64,000 nucleotides of DNA from Pedobacter paludis (GCF_003173575.1 NZ_QGNY01000009.1:1-64000); one strand, 5' to 3'; counted from the stretch's first letter, positions 1 through 8,798 are shown. Notes: generated from the letters alone by a model not told the origin. Numbers and translations: made by a program.

Positions 1-102
1 ACTGTAAAATTGGGGAGAGAAGATTATATTTGACCTCCTTTAAGCTACTTGAATCAAACCCCAGAGGCAAAAAGTCGGCTGCACACTTTGGAATAAAACC
101 GA

Positions 103-480
103 GTGGATACTATTGCTGAAATCCCCAGCTTAGTTGTTCAATTAATGTTTGAAACATTTGGAGAAACCTGGTGGGATAAAGTAAAAGAGGACATAAGAAA
201 AAATGTTGAGGCTAATATTAAAAGAGAAGAGGAATCTGGTTTTACAATTCGTTCGGAAGAAAAAATAGACTATACAACCTTCGGTGAGTTAAGTCAGATA
301 GTTACAGGTAATTGGGAAGCCTTTGAAACTCTTTTTACAAGAGGACAGAGAGCATTTCAAAAAATTATGACAAATCTTAATCAATTAAGAGGACCAATAG
401 CTCATTGTTGCCCACTTGCTGAAGATGAAATTGTGAGATTAGAACTGACAGTAAAGGATTGGTTTAGAATAATGGAATAA
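103..480 (+). CDS. Swt1-type HEPN domain protein, probably N-terminally broken
   Basis: 125 codons from a GTG; an in-frame stop at 94-96 excludes a longer reading in this frame. The C-terminal half has the HEPN hallmark R-x4-H (RGPIAH, about residues 95-100) followed by a helical tail ending in W-F-R, as in Swt1-type HEPN domains. HEPN domains are often RNases of toxin or defence systems, and the R/H pair is the active site. An aromatic WW-containing helix (about residues 23-24) precedes it. Bases 3-116, in another frame, encode a peptide (LESNPRGKKSAAHFG...) that reads like the missing N-terminal part, so the real gene may start left of the window and carry a frameshift near 111-116. It is the first of three small same-strand genes, each followed by a related palindromic repeat. 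Family call is moderate; activity is unknown. Confidence 0.6.
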   Translation: MDTIAEIPSLVVQLMFETFGETWWDKVKEDIRKNVEANIKREEESGFTIRSEEKIDYTTFGELSQIVTGNWEAFETLFTRGQRAFQKIMTNLNQLRGPIAHCCPLAEDEIVRLELTVKDWFRIME

Positions 481-594
481 AAACTACCCTCGCTGGCGCA
501 CGCGTGTCGCGTGTGCATTTACAAATCGGCTTAATAATTTATAAATTAACTCTTCATTCACAAGCCAAAGGCGTGCCCTATCTAATGGAGCAAA
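481..594 (+). repeat. attC-like imperfect palindrome, copy A
   Basis: It fills the gap between two same-strand genes. It shares a perfect 22-nt block (489-510) with copy B at 1326-1347. An AT-rich middle (starting ATTTA) also aligns with copies B and C. GCACGC at 498-503 can pair with GCGTGC at 571-576. A local hairpin forms at about 496-514 around the loop TGT. The layout of one small gene per palindrome, all on one strand, recalls integron cassettes. No integrase is visible, so an attC function is inferred. Confidence 0.5.
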
Positions 595-627
595 ATGTTA
601 GAAGTAACACAACCGAAAACAAACCCA

Positions 628-1287
628 ATGATTAAAAAACTTCTACCCATTCTATTTATTATATTGACATCTGGTTGCGACAACAGCATTGATAGGTCAT
701 TAATTAAGAATAAACAGAAGCTAAATTCGCCAAATAAGGAATTTACTTTATATCGATACTTTATAAAAAGTTCAATGGCTTTCGGGTCGGGATTTACAGT
801 TATTCAAATTGTTCCTTTTAACAAAAATTGCGACTATTCCACCCAAGACTTCTTAAAATTCGGAAATAACTTTCCATTTTGGATAAAATGGAAAGATAGA
901 AATACAATTTCAGTTAAATGTTTGGTTCAAGGCGTAGGACTTCAAAAAACTCAACCCTTTAAAAGAGAAGTAAAACAATGGAAAGACTGGACTATTGAAA
1001 TAGAATATTTTTCAATGTATTCATCTGGTTTAGGGGGCGAATATAACTGTACTAAATATTCAGTAGATAGAAATGAAATAGCTTTAAAAACAAACAAGAA
1101 ACTATTGAAATTTAAAATTGATGAATTCCAGATTTCTATGGACGCCACTAGCATTGATATAAATCATTTCAAAACCGACTACTTTAATTCCAAATATGGA
1201 TTATCATTTACTTTTTATAATATAACCGGTGACTTTAACGAAAATGATTTTATCAAACAACAAGCTTTTATAAAAATACCCGATTAA
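628..1287 (+). CDS. Putative lipoprotein of unknown function
   Basis: The ATG at 628 is chosen over the one at 595 because a lipoprotein signal starts exactly there: basic MIKK, hydrophobic LLPILFIIL, lipobox TSGC with the cysteine at residue 17. The mature part of about 200 residues is rich in aromatic and lysine residues and looks like a beta-sheet-rich soluble domain; I recognise no family. Codons are AT-rich. It lies between palindromic repeats A and B, so it has the position of a cassette gene. It probably sits in the envelope, anchored in a membrane; no function is assigned. Confidence 0.65.
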   Translation: MIKKLLPILFIILTSGCDNSIDRSLIKNKQKLNSPNKEFTLYRYFIKSSMAFGSGFTVIQIVPFNKNCDYSTQDFLKFGNNFPFWIKWKDRNTISVKCLVQGVGLQKTQPFKREVKQWKDWTIEIEYFSMYSSGLGGEYNCTKYSVDRNEIALKTNKKLLKFKIDEFQISMDATSIDINHFKTDYFNSKYGLSFTFYNITGDFNENDFIKQQAFIKIPD

Positions 1288-1444
1288 AAATACTACTGCC
1301 AACAACGAGTTTAAGATACGCTCCTCTCGCTGGCGCACGCGTGTCGCATGCGCATTTAAACATTGATTCTAATAATAATATTTATTCATAAATTTATGTC
1401 ATAAACGCCACTGGCGTGTGCTAACCAAAGCAACCATTATACGT
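1288..1444 (+). repeat. attC-like imperfect palindrome, copy B
   Basis: Second copy of the cassette-spacing repeat. Positions 1326-1347 are identical to 489-510 of copy A, and an AT-rich centre with TTCATAAA follows. TGGCG at 1331-1335 can pair with CGCCA at 1406-1410, and a short dyad CGCCACTGGCG lies at 1406-1416. A GCCAACAACG string near 1297 has no counterpart in copies A and C. Its role as a recombination site is inferred. Confidence 0.5.
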
Positions 1445-2188
1445 ATGACATTTTACGAAAGATATATCAACGGACAAACAGAACAGGTTTACCAAGACAT
1501 TTACGCTTTAGGACAAGATGCATTTTTGCCAACCAACTTGCCAGACATTGAAAAGGTATTGACAGAAACTTTTCAAAGGGTTGCTTATAATCTTGACATC
1601 ATTTATTCTGAACTAAAAAAAATCAATTACCTTTTTAATACAGAATGCGAATATGATTTTCAACGGCCGTTAGTAAAACCTTCGGAAAACACAGCACAAT
1701 TGTTGGTCAAGTTGGAAAATGTTGTTAAACCTTTTGGGTTTATTCCGCTTTCTCTGAAAATGTTTTATAAAATTGTTGGTGCATGTAATTTTGGTTGGGA
1801 TTACGACACCAATGAAGAATACCTTTGGCAATATGCTGATCCGATTCAAATTTTCAGCCTTAGCGATGTTCTTTCGGAAGTGGAAGACGAAAACTTTTTA
1901 AGTTACATGCAAGAATCTTTTGAGGAGGAGGGTTTTGCTTCGCTAGAGTTGTCTGCAGACTATTTTCATAAAGACAATACAAGTGGTGGACCCGCATATG
2001 CATTGAAAATAACCGATAAACCAAGTGTAGATGGGGAATTTCTAAATGAAGAACATAAAACCACTTTTATTAATTACCTTAGAATTTGTTTTGACAATTG
2101 CGGTTTTTCAAGGATCACTAATCCCGAAAACAATAATGATTATCAAACATTCTTCGATAAAGTAAAACCACAGCTTAGGCCAATATAA
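1445..2188 (+). CDS. Hypothetical protein, possibly SMI1/KNR4-like
   Basis: The ATG at 1445 (MTFYERYINGQ) is preferred over a GTG at 1418 that lies within the right arm of repeat B. The protein has 247 residues, no signal peptide and no membrane segment, and is acidic. The central part (F-x-P-L-S-L-K-M-F-Y near residues 100-110, then a conserved-looking G-x-C-N-F-G-W-D-Y) resembles the core of SMI1/KNR4-type proteins, which often serve as immunity proteins of contact-dependent toxins. The match is by eye and weak. No toxin gene is adjacent. As the third gene of the cassette-like array it is likely accessory DNA. Confidence 0.55.
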   Translation: MTFYERYINGQTEQVYQDIYALGQDAFLPTNLPDIEKVLTETFQRVAYNLDIIYSELKKINYLFNTECEYDFQRPLVKPSENTAQLLVKLENVVKPFGFIPLSLKMFYKIVGACNFGWDYDTNEEYLWQYADPIQIFSLSDVLSEVEDENFLSYMQESFEEEGFASLELSADYFHKDNTSGGPAYALKITDKPSVDGEFLNEEHKTTFINYLRICFDNCGFSRITNPENNNDYQTFFDKVKPQLRPI

Positions 2189-2316
2189 CAGTCCTCGCTG
2201 CCGAAAGTGAAGCTTATCCATTTATACATATAGCTTATAATTTTTACCTTACTATAATTCATAAACCACTCTGCTTTCTGCGCAAGCGATAACGATACAT
2301 TTTAAGCCATTCAACC
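2189..2316 (+). repeat. attC-like imperfect palindrome, copy C
   Basis: This is the clearest palindrome of the three. TCGCTGCCGAAAGTG at 2195-2209 pairs with the arm at 2267-2289, whose complement reads TCGCT..GC..GAAAG..GTG with extra unpaired bases on one side, as in folded attC sites. The AT-rich centre (ATTTATACATATAGCTT...) aligns with copy A, and CATAAACC corresponds to CACAAGCC. GATAACGATAC follows the right arm. No further copy lies downstream, so the array seems to end here. Confidence 0.5.
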
Positions 2317-3201
2317 ATGAAACCTACCCTATTCCTTTCGTTTTTACTGCTTTCTTTAAATATTTTTGCACAGAAAACAATTTTAAGCGATACTATTCCC
2401 TTAATATTCAATGATCAGAATACGTTTTTTGTAAAGGCGGTTTTTGATAAAACAGATACGCTGAACCTAAACTTCGATACGGGAACAACCGAATTGGTAC
2501 TTATAAATGATGTTTTAAAAAACAAACTGAAATCTGCACCTCAACTTTATACTACCCTTTACAATTTACAGATTGGCAGCACAAGCTATAAAACCAAAGT
2601 TTACGATGCACAATTAACGGTCCATGGAAGCGATGGAAGGTTTGGCTGGGATCTTTTTAAGGATAAGGTTGTAGAGCTCAACTTTGATAAAAAAATGATG
2701 ATTGTTCATGCTGCGTTGCCCAATGAGGTAGCTTCGGATGATAAATTCGCAAAACTTAAAATAGAATTTTTTAAAGATCTTTTCTTTATTGAAAGTGAAA
2801 TTAAACAAAGCGGTATAGTAAATAAAAACCTTTTTCTGTTTGATACTGGTTACCAGAGAACTGCGATGTTGAGCAGCGATTTATTAAAAGCGGGCAAGTT
2901 TCCTGTGAAAAATATGGAAGTTATTAAAAAGGTAATCATGCACGGTGCTCTGGGAAATGAAATCCCTGTAATTACTTCGAACTTAAAAACATTAAAGATT
3001 GGGAAGTACAGCCTAAGGAATGTTCCTGTGCAGATAACAAATGCAAATAAGCCCTTAAAAGATCTGGACGTCCACATTTTAGGCAACGAGGTTTTGAAAA
3101 GATTTAACGTATTTCTTGATTTCCAAACCAACTTTGTCTACTTAAAACCAAATACTTTATTTAAGGATAAGTATATGGAAGAAAAGAAAAACGGCATATA
3201 A
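2317..3201 (+). CDS. Secreted retropepsin-like aspartic protease (two DTG motifs)
   Basis: 294 residues with a Sec signal peptide (residues 1-19, ending IFAQ). Two aspartic-protease motifs are visible: D54-T-G followed by T-x-E-L-V-L, and D176-T-G. Each sits in a beta-hairpin context, which suggests a pepsin-like two-lobed arrangement of clan AA domains. The C-terminal lobe ends in the typical I-L-G-N-E-V-L-x-R-F motif (about residue 255). Proteins of this kind are common in Bacteroidota and act in the periplasm or outside the cell; substrates are generally unknown. The ATG follows palindromic repeat C directly. The gene looks complete and probably belongs to the fixed chromosome next to the cassette-like region. 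Confidence 0.75.
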   Translation: MKPTLFLSFLLLSLNIFAQKTILSDTIPLIFNDQNTFFVKAVFDKTDTLNLNFDTGTTELVLINDVLKNKLKSAPQLYTTLYNLQIGSTSYKTKVYDAQLTVHGSDGRFGWDLFKDKVVELNFDKKMMIVHAALPNEVASDDKFAKLKIEFFKDLFFIESEIKQSGIVNKNLFLFDTGYQRTAMLSSDLLKAGKFPVKNMEVIKKVIMHGALGNEIPVITSNLKTLKIGKYSLRNVPVQITNANKPLKDLDVHILGNEVLKRFNVFLDFQTNFVYLKPNTLFKDKYMEEKKNGI

Positions 3202-3269
3202 CTTCTAACCCCATTAAACATAATTTGGTATGATTGGTGCGAGAAAAATCGCTTATAAAAACTTAATCA

Positions 3270-3692
3270 ATGGATAATTCAATCGAAAACAACACAGTTA
3301 CAGAACCTTTTTATCATGGTACCAAGGCCGATTTAAAACCTGGAGATTTAATTGCACCTGGTTTTAATTCGAATTATGGACAGAGAAATAAGGCCAAGTA
3401 TATTTATTTAACCGCTACGTTGGAGGCCGCAACCTGGGGTGCCGAACTTGCCTTTGGAGAAAGTGTTGGAAGAATTTATATTGTAGAGCCTACAGGCGCT
3501 TATGAGGATGATCCCAATTTAACGGATAAAAAATTCCCCGGAAACCCAACAAAGTCTTATCGTTCTTTATATCCGCTTCGGGTAATCGGTGAGGTAAGCG
3601 ATTGGCAGGGACATTCGGAAGAGCAACTTAAGGTAATGAAAGATCATCTTGAAAAGCTTAAACAACAGGGAATTGAAGCCATAGAGGATTAA
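3270..3692 (+). CDS. arr: NAD(+)-rifampin ADP-ribosyltransferase
   Basis: 140 residues, full length for the Arr family. Arr transfers ADP-ribose from NAD+ to the ansa-chain hydroxyl of rifamycins and inactivates them. Family landmarks are all present: YHGT at residues 15-18, the YIYLTATLEAATWGAEL segment around 44-60, and the acidic EDDPNLTDKKFPGNP stretch around 79-93, where the family's catalytic aspartate lies. The end, GIEAIED, is also typical. A GNAT gene begins 27 bp downstream on the same strand, so the two are probably co-transcribed. Chromosomal arr copies occur in many environmental bacteria and need not be recently acquired; no mobile element flanks it here. Confidence 0.93.
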   Translation: MDNSIENNTVTEPFYHGTKADLKPGDLIAPGFNSNYGQRNKAKYIYLTATLEAATWGAELAFGESVGRIYIVEPTGAYEDDPNLTDKKFPGNPTKSYRSLYPLRVIGEVSDWQGHSEEQLKVMKDHLEKLKQQGIEAIED

Positions 3693-3719
3693 AGATTGTT
3701 TCTGTAAAGAAATTATAAA

Positions 3720-4235
3720 ATGCAAAATATTGAAATAACTCCAGTGACCCTAAGTGATATTGAAAAGTTACAAGGCATTGCAGAACAAACTTTCTCGGTT
3801 ACTTTTTCAAACGAAAATTCGGAGGAAAACCTAGCGGATTATTTAGGCAAAGCTTTTTCTTTGGAGAAACTGACTTCGGAACTTAATAATGAAAACTCAG
3901 CCTTTTACTTCGCAATATTTGAGCACAAGATTATCGGTTACCTAAAAATAAACTTTGGTGCTGCGCAAACCGAGCCACAGGATAATGCGATGGAAATTGA
4001 AAGAGTGTATGTGCTAAAAGCATTTCATGGAAAAAAGGTTGCTCAACAGCTTTTTAATAAGGCCATACAAATTGCAAAACAGGCGAATGCAGAATATGTA
4101 TGGTTAGGGGTTTGGGAAGAAAACCCAAGGGCGATAAGTTTTTATACAAAAAACGGTTTTGTTGAATTTGATAGGCACTCTTTTACAATTGGCAATGATG
4201 TGCAACAGGATCTTATGATGAAATTGGTTTTATAA
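3720..4235 (+). CDS. GNAT family N-acetyltransferase
   Basis: 171 residues with one GNAT fold. The acetyl-CoA binding motif A is at about 94-112 (E-R-V-Y-V-x6-G-K-K-V-A-Q-Q-L-F). Motif B, N-P-R-A-I-S-F-Y-x-K-N-G-F, is at 135-147. The layout matches the PaiA/TtrA-like group of spermidine or small-amine acetyltransferases, but the substrate cannot be read from sequence. It lies 27 bp after arr and probably shares its transcript. Its stop codon is followed almost at once by the 252-bp tandem repeats. Confidence 0.85.
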   Translation: MQNIEITPVTLSDIEKLQGIAEQTFSVTFSNENSEENLADYLGKAFSLEKLTSELNNENSAFYFAIFEHKIIGYLKINFGAAQTEPQDNAMEIERVYVLKAFHGKKVAQQLFNKAIQIAKQANAEYVWLGVWEENPRAISFYTKNGFVEFDRHSFTIGNDVQQDLMMKLVL

Positions 4236-4253
4236 CGTAATGATTATTTATAA

Positions 4254-5016
4254 ACCTCTCCCTTGCTCCTAATATCCTTATTTTAAGGAAATCGCTGTCA
4301 GTCTGAGCTTGTCGAAGACCACTTTAAAATCGAAAATAAAAAACATCCGTCTGTTCGACAACTCCTAAGAGTTTAGGCGATCGCTGTTCTCGGCGCATCG
4401 TCATTCCCAGCTTGACTGGGAATCGTAATGCGTATAGCTTGCTTACTATTGCTTTAAGTTTCCCGACTGCGCGGGAAAGACGGCAAGGTGTAAAATAGTA
4501 CAAAAACCTCCCCCTTGCTCCTAATACCATTATTTTAAGGGAATCGCTATCAGTCTGAGCTTTTCGAAGACCACTTTATAATCGAAAATAAAAAACATCC
4601 GTCTGCTCGACAACTCCTAAGAGTTTAGGCGATCGCTGTTCTCGGCGCTTCGTCATTCCCAGCTTAACTGGGAATCGTAATGCGTTTAGCTTGCTTACCA
4701 TTGCATTAAGATTCCCGCCTGCGCGGGAAAGACGGCAAGGTGTAAAATAGTATAAAAACCTCCCCCTTGCTCCTAATACCATTATTTTAAGGGAATCGCT
4801 ATCAGTCTGAGCTTTTCGAAGACCACTTTATAATCGAAAATAAAAAACATCCGTCTGCTCGACAACTCCTAAGAGTTTAGGCGATCGCTGTTCTCGGCGC
4901 TTCATCATTCCCAGCTTGACTGGGAATCGTAATGCGTTTAGCTTGCTTACTAATTGCTTTAAGATTCCCGCCTGCGCGGGAAAGACGGCAAGGTGAAAAA
5001 TAGTACAAAAACCTCC
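4254..5016. repeat. Three tandem copies of a 252-bp repeat
   Basis: The unit starts AACCTC(C/T)CCCTTGCTCC near 4254, 4506 and 4758, with a partial start at about 5011. Copies differ at only a few positions. Each unit holds two hairpins: ATTCCCAG-cttga-CTGGGAAT and TTCCCGC-ctgc-GCGGGAA. Each also holds the string CGTCATTCCCAGC. Apparent open frames on the minus strand repeat with the unit and carry no domain, so this is treated as noncoding. The interval 4236-5196 holds nothing else except a terminator. Confidence 0.9.
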
Positions 5017-5145
5017 CCGCCCCCTCCAGAAGGGGATACGAAATGCCTAAAACCTGCAAAATTGATTCAAGATTTAATTCTAGCCTAGAAGATTGCCACA
5101 GCTAATGAAAAATTAACTTCGCAATGACGAACTAGTTATTAAAAC

Positions 5146-5180
5146 AAAAATGGCCCGCATCATGCAGGCCATTTTTTTTT
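5146..5180 (-). terminator. Rho-independent terminator of the DPP IV-like gene
   Basis: AAAATGGCC at 5147-5155 pairs with GGCCATTTT at 5167-5175, with T-rich tracts on both strands. It lies 17 bp beyond the stop of the leftward peptidase gene. Confidence 0.75.
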
Positions 5181-5196
5181 AGATCGTGATCTTAAA

Positions 5197-7707
5197 CTAT
5201 TGTTTTCCGTTCTGTTCTATATCGCGGTCCATTTCTACCAAATCGACTTCGCTTGGATCGGAAAAGTCGCCGATTAAGTATTTGTTAAAATGATCGGCCA
5301 GTTTCCAGAAAGCGTATTCGGTTAAATCACCGTAGGCATGGCGCTGACCTGGAACGATAAGCATATCGAATCTTTTGCCGGCCTTGATCAGCGCATTGGC
5401 AACACGGATGGTATTGGCTGGATGCACGTTGTTATCTACATCGCCCGTCATTAATAACAAATGACCCTTCAGGTTTTTGGCCAAATCTGGATTTTTCTCG
5501 ATGTTATATTTAAAGGTTGTATCGCCTTTGGCCGAAATAATTTCCTTAACGCCGTGGTGTTTTTCGCTCCACCAACGGTTGTAAATGCTGTTGTCGTGGT
5601 TACCAGAATTGCTTACCGCAGCCTTGAAGAAATCTGGATAAACAAGCATTGCAGCGGTAGACATAAAACCTCCACCAGAGTGGCCTGTAATACCTACTTT
5701 TTGATCATCGATAAACGGGTATTTTGCAGCAAGCTGTTCTATAGCCGTTTTCTTATCGGCTAAGCCATAATCGCGTAAATTGCCGTAACCAAAGGTATGG
5801 TACCATTTAGAACGGGAAGGATTGCCTCCACGGTTTCCTACCGTTATAACGATGTAGCCAAATTGCGCTAAACGCTCGGTACGATCCATACTTTTACTAA
5901 AAGCTTTGTTTACCGCTTCGGTTTGTGGCCCAGGATATACATACTCGATAATGGGATATTTCTTATTCGGATCAAAATCAAAAGGCTTATACATTACTCC
6001 GTATAAATCGGTAATGCCATCGTCTGCTTTTACTTTGAAAGGCTCAGGGAATTTATAACCTGCATTCATAAGTAAGGAAAGATCAGTAGTTTCCAAATCC
6101 ATTACCTTTAATCCGGCTTTGTTGTAAAGGGTAGATTTTGGAGCTGTATTTACTCGCGAATAATTATCAACAAAGAAAGTATTGTTATCGTTCATGCTTG
6201 ATGAATGGTCGAAATCGCCAGCATTGAGCAATTTCATGTTCGAACCATCGAAGTTAATGCTGTACAAGTGAAGGTAATATGGATCTTCTTTGCCTTCTCT
6301 TCCATTTGCCGTAAAATACAACACCCGATTTTTCTCATCAATATTTACAATACTTTCGCAGTGAAACGATCCTTTGGTAATCTGGTTTTTAAGTTTCCCG
6401 TTCGCATCGAAAAGATAAAAATGTGCCCAACCATCGCGTTCGCTCCAATGAATCAATTCATTACCATCGTTAACCAAACCTGGCCTATTTACCTCTACGT
6501 AGGTATTAAAACGTTCATCAATTAATGGTTTAACGGCATTTGTATTGATGTCTACCGTACAAATATCAATGCGTTTTAAATCTCTGCTGGTTCGCGAAAA
6601 GTAGAATCTGTTGTCGTTACCCAACCAAACCGAAGGGCGGAATTCGTTATCGCGATCTTTGGCCAAGCTTGGTTTACTCCAAACCGAAATGCTTTGATCT
6701 TTAAAGGCAGATACATTCAATTTTTTGAAGGTTTTTGCAGGAAAATCGAAAAGTAAAACTTCATCCTGTGGGGCTTCTGCTTCGCCCGGCATTTGATATT
6801 TATAGGTTTCTAATGTTGGGCGACCCGGGGTAACGCTGTTGATAACCCAAAGGTCTTTAACTTTACGCGAATCGGTACGATCTAGTACAAAATATTTAGC
6901 ATTTGGCGACCACAATACGTAAGCGCCTCTCCTTTTTTTATTGTTTTTTTCATTCTCCACATTATTTTCTCCATCGCCATCACTTCCGTAAGAGTAGAAT
7001 TTTACTCCATCTTTGGTAAGCTGATGCTCTACAATGGTGCTGTCATCTTCGTTTTTAACGGCTTTCAGGTAATTGCTTTTATCCATCCAATACAAATTGT
7101 AATTGCGGGAGAAGATAATTGCCGAAGAATCTGGCGCTACCGAACCCCATGTTGGCTTAGGTTTTGGCTTACTGAAATTAGGCACCTCGGTTAGTTTGGC
7201 CGTTGCCAGTTCATATTTAAAGGAATAGATTTTTTTCTGCATAGAATCGGCAGCTTTTTTATCTTTCCTGTCTTTCTTCAATTCATCTATAGAACTTTTT
7301 ATCTCGAAAGAAATACTTTTTTCATCTGGAGAAAACTTTAGGTTTTCTAAGGGAAGATGTTCTGCATCAAAAGGATCGCGAACAATTAGGGTAATATCTG
7401 CCGCAATCCTGGCATTATCGAACATCAGTTTTTTGCTTTTGGCCACCGGATCTACCAGATACCAGAATTTACCTTTTGGGCTTTCGAAGTTATACCAAAA
7501 CCGATTGCTCATTTTTAACCAATGTGGATCTACAGCAGTAGAATACACCATCTTCTTTAATTTATTTGGAGAAAACCTGGATGCCAGCTGATAATTGGCC
7601 TTTGGCGCCGACTGAATATTTTCTGTTAAGGTAAAGGTTTTGGTCTGCGCTAGAGCTGTAATGGATAACAACTCGGCGCAACATAATAGTTTGTAAAACT
7701 TCTTCAT
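5197..7707 (-). CDS. S9 family dipeptidyl peptidase IV-like peptidase
   Basis: 836 residues with a signal peptide (about 1-20, ending LAQ). The N-terminal DPP IV beta-propeller spans roughly 100-540. The alpha/beta-hydrolase domain follows, with nucleophile Ser677 in GHSGGGF, Asp758 in GDVDNNVH and His790 in QRHAYGD. These align with the catalytic Ser, Asp and His of DPP IV. Family members release dipeptides from peptide N termini, often after proline; in Bacteroidota they work in the periplasm or at the cell surface. It is monocistronic, transcribed leftward from the divergent region 7708-7881, and has its own terminator. Specificity is inferred from the family only. Confidence 0.92.
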   Translation of the reverse strand: MKKFYKLLCCAELLSITALAQTKTFTLTENIQSAPKANYQLASRFSPNKLKKMVYSTAVDPHWLKMSNRFWYNFESPKGKFWYLVDPVAKSKKLMFDNARIAADITLIVRDPFDAEHLPLENLKFSPDEKSISFEIKSSIDELKKDRKDKKAADSMQKKIYSFKYELATAKLTEVPNFSKPKPKPTWGSVAPDSSAIIFSRNYNLYWMDKSNYLKAVKNEDDSTIVEHQLTKDGVKFYSYGSDGDGENNVENEKNNKKRRGAYVLWSPNAKYFVLDRTDSRKVKDLWVINSVTPGRPTLETYKYQMPGEAEAPQDEVLLFDFPAKTFKKLNVSAFKDQSISVWSKPSLAKDRDNEFRPSVWLGNDNRFYFSRTSRDLKRIDICTVDINTNAVKPLIDERFNTYVEVNRPGLVNDGNELIHWSERDGWAHFYLFDANGKLKNQITKGSFHCESIVNIDEKNRVLYFTANGREGKEDPYYLHLYSINFDGSNMKLLNAGDFDHSSSMNDNNTFFVDNYSRVNTAPKSTLYNKAGLKVMDLETTDLSLLMNAGYKFPEPFKVKADDGITDLYGVMYKPFDFDPNKKYPIIEYVYPGPQTEAVNKAFSKSMDRTERLAQFGYIVITVGNRGGNPSRSKWYHTFGYGNLRDYGLADKKTAIEQLAAKYPFIDDQKVGITGHSGGGFMSTAAMLVYPDFFKAAVSNSGNHDNSIYNRWWSEKHHGVKEIISAKGDTTFKYNIEKNPDLAKNLKGHLLLMTGDVDNNVHPANTIRVANALIKAGKRFDMLIVPGQRHAYGDLTEYAFWKLADHFNKYLIGDFSDPSEVDLVEMDRDIEQNGKQ

Positions 7708-7857
7708 TAATCTGCGATTTGAGCCTGCTAAAATATTTAATTAAAGATGATTAAGCCCCTAAAAATTGTAATAAAAGCGATAGTTTGAATCAATTTATCA
7801 AAGATTAAATAATTATCAACAGATTTTTATTTAGTGAATAATTATTAACGGATTTTA

Positions 7858-7865
7858 TAGTTTTG
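7858..7865 (+). promoter_or_regulatory. Bacteroidota -7 box for the deacetylase cluster
   Basis: TAGTTTTG matches TAnnTTTG and lies 17 bp before the ATG at 7882. No clear -33 element was seen. Confidence 0.4.
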
Positions 7866-7881
7866 TAACAAATACATTTAT

Positions 7882-8760
7882 ATGAAATTTAAATTTTTGA
7901 GCATAATTTCAGCAGGATTAATTTTATTTGCCAGCTGCCAATCCAAATCGCAAACCGAAACCGGCACCAGTAAAGATTCTACTGAGGCTACAGCTAAAAC
8001 AACAGAAAATACAGCGACTCCGGTTGATATATCTAAAATTAAAGTTGCTGATGCAAAAACCATCTTATCCAGAAAACAGGTGCCAATTTTATGCTATCAC
8101 CAAGTAAGAAACTGGAAACCAACCGATGGCAAGGTGGGCAAGGATTATATTGTTGAGATTCAGAATTTTAAAGATCAGATGAAAATGTTGGCCGATAGCG
8201 GTTACCACACCATTTTGCCGAACCAACTGTATGCCTATTTAAACACTGGTGCTCAATTACCGAGTAAGCCCATCATGCTAACTTTTGATGATACCGACAT
8301 GGATCAGTTCACAGTTGTTAGGCCAACTTTAGATAAACTGGGCTACAAGGCTGTTTATTTCATTATGACAGTTTCTATCGGAAGAAAGGGAAAGTTTGTA
8401 GATTACATGACCAAGGAACAGATTAAACAACTTTCTGATGAAGGAAACGTAATCGGAAGCCATACTTACGATCATAAAAACTTTAAAAAATATGCAGGCA
8501 AAGACTGGGAAGAGCAATTGGATAAACCAACCAAAAAGCTTGAAGAAATAACAGGCAAAAAAATGACGGAGTTTGCTTATCCATTTGGTTTATGGAATGC
8601 TGAGGGTATTCCGGAATTGAAAAAACGTGGTTTCTTAATGGCTTATCAATTGTCAACCAAACGTGATGAGAAAGACCCATTATTTACCATCCGCAGAATT
8701 ATTGCCAGTGGTTACTGGAGCCCAAAAACATTGAGCAATAGCATTAAAAACAGCTTTTAA
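7882..8760 (+). CDS. Polysaccharide deacetylase lipoprotein
   Basis: 292 residues. The lipoprotein signal ends in FASC (Cys19), followed by a Ser/Thr-rich linker to about residue 50. The NodB/CE4 domain follows: CYHQ near 71-74, motif 1 TFDDTD with D136 and D137, motif 2 SHTYDH with H194 and H198, motif 3 FAYPFG at 231-236. CE4 enzymes remove N-acetyl groups from peptidoglycan or other glycans using a metal bound by Asp-His-His. Here the usual glycine after the two aspartates is threonine. The paralogue at 8809 shares this change. It is the first gene of a three-gene set with a DUF3298 lipoprotein; it is probably membrane-anchored and acts on cell wall or envelope sugar. Confidence 0.9.
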   Translation: MKFKFLSIISAGLILFASCQSKSQTETGTSKDSTEATAKTTENTATPVDISKIKVADAKTILSRKQVPILCYHQVRNWKPTDGKVGKDYIVEIQNFKDQMKMLADSGYHTILPNQLYAYLNTGAQLPSKPIMLTFDDTDMDQFTVVRPTLDKLGYKAVYFIMTVSIGRKGKFVDYMTKEQIKQLSDEGNVIGSHTYDHKNFKKYAGKDWEEQLDKPTKKLEEITGKKMTEFAYPFGLWNAEGIPELKKRGFLMAYQLSTKRDEKDPLFTIRRIIASGYWSPKTLSNSIKNSF

Positions 8761-8770
8761 AATAAATTAC

Positions 8771-8798
8771 AACCGCAGGCTTAAAGTCTGCGGTTTAT
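8771..8798 (+). terminator. Hairpin between the two deacetylase genes
   Basis: AACCGCAG at 8771-8778 pairs with CTGCGGTT at 8788-8795, followed by only a short T-rich run. It may be a partial terminator or processing site, since the next gene starts 10 bp further on. Confidence 0.5.

Noticed and set aside
4324..5059. Three similar open frames of 60-68 codons on the minus strand
   Set aside because: They recur with the 252-bp repeat, begin at matching positions in each unit and have no domain or signal; they are a product of the repeat.
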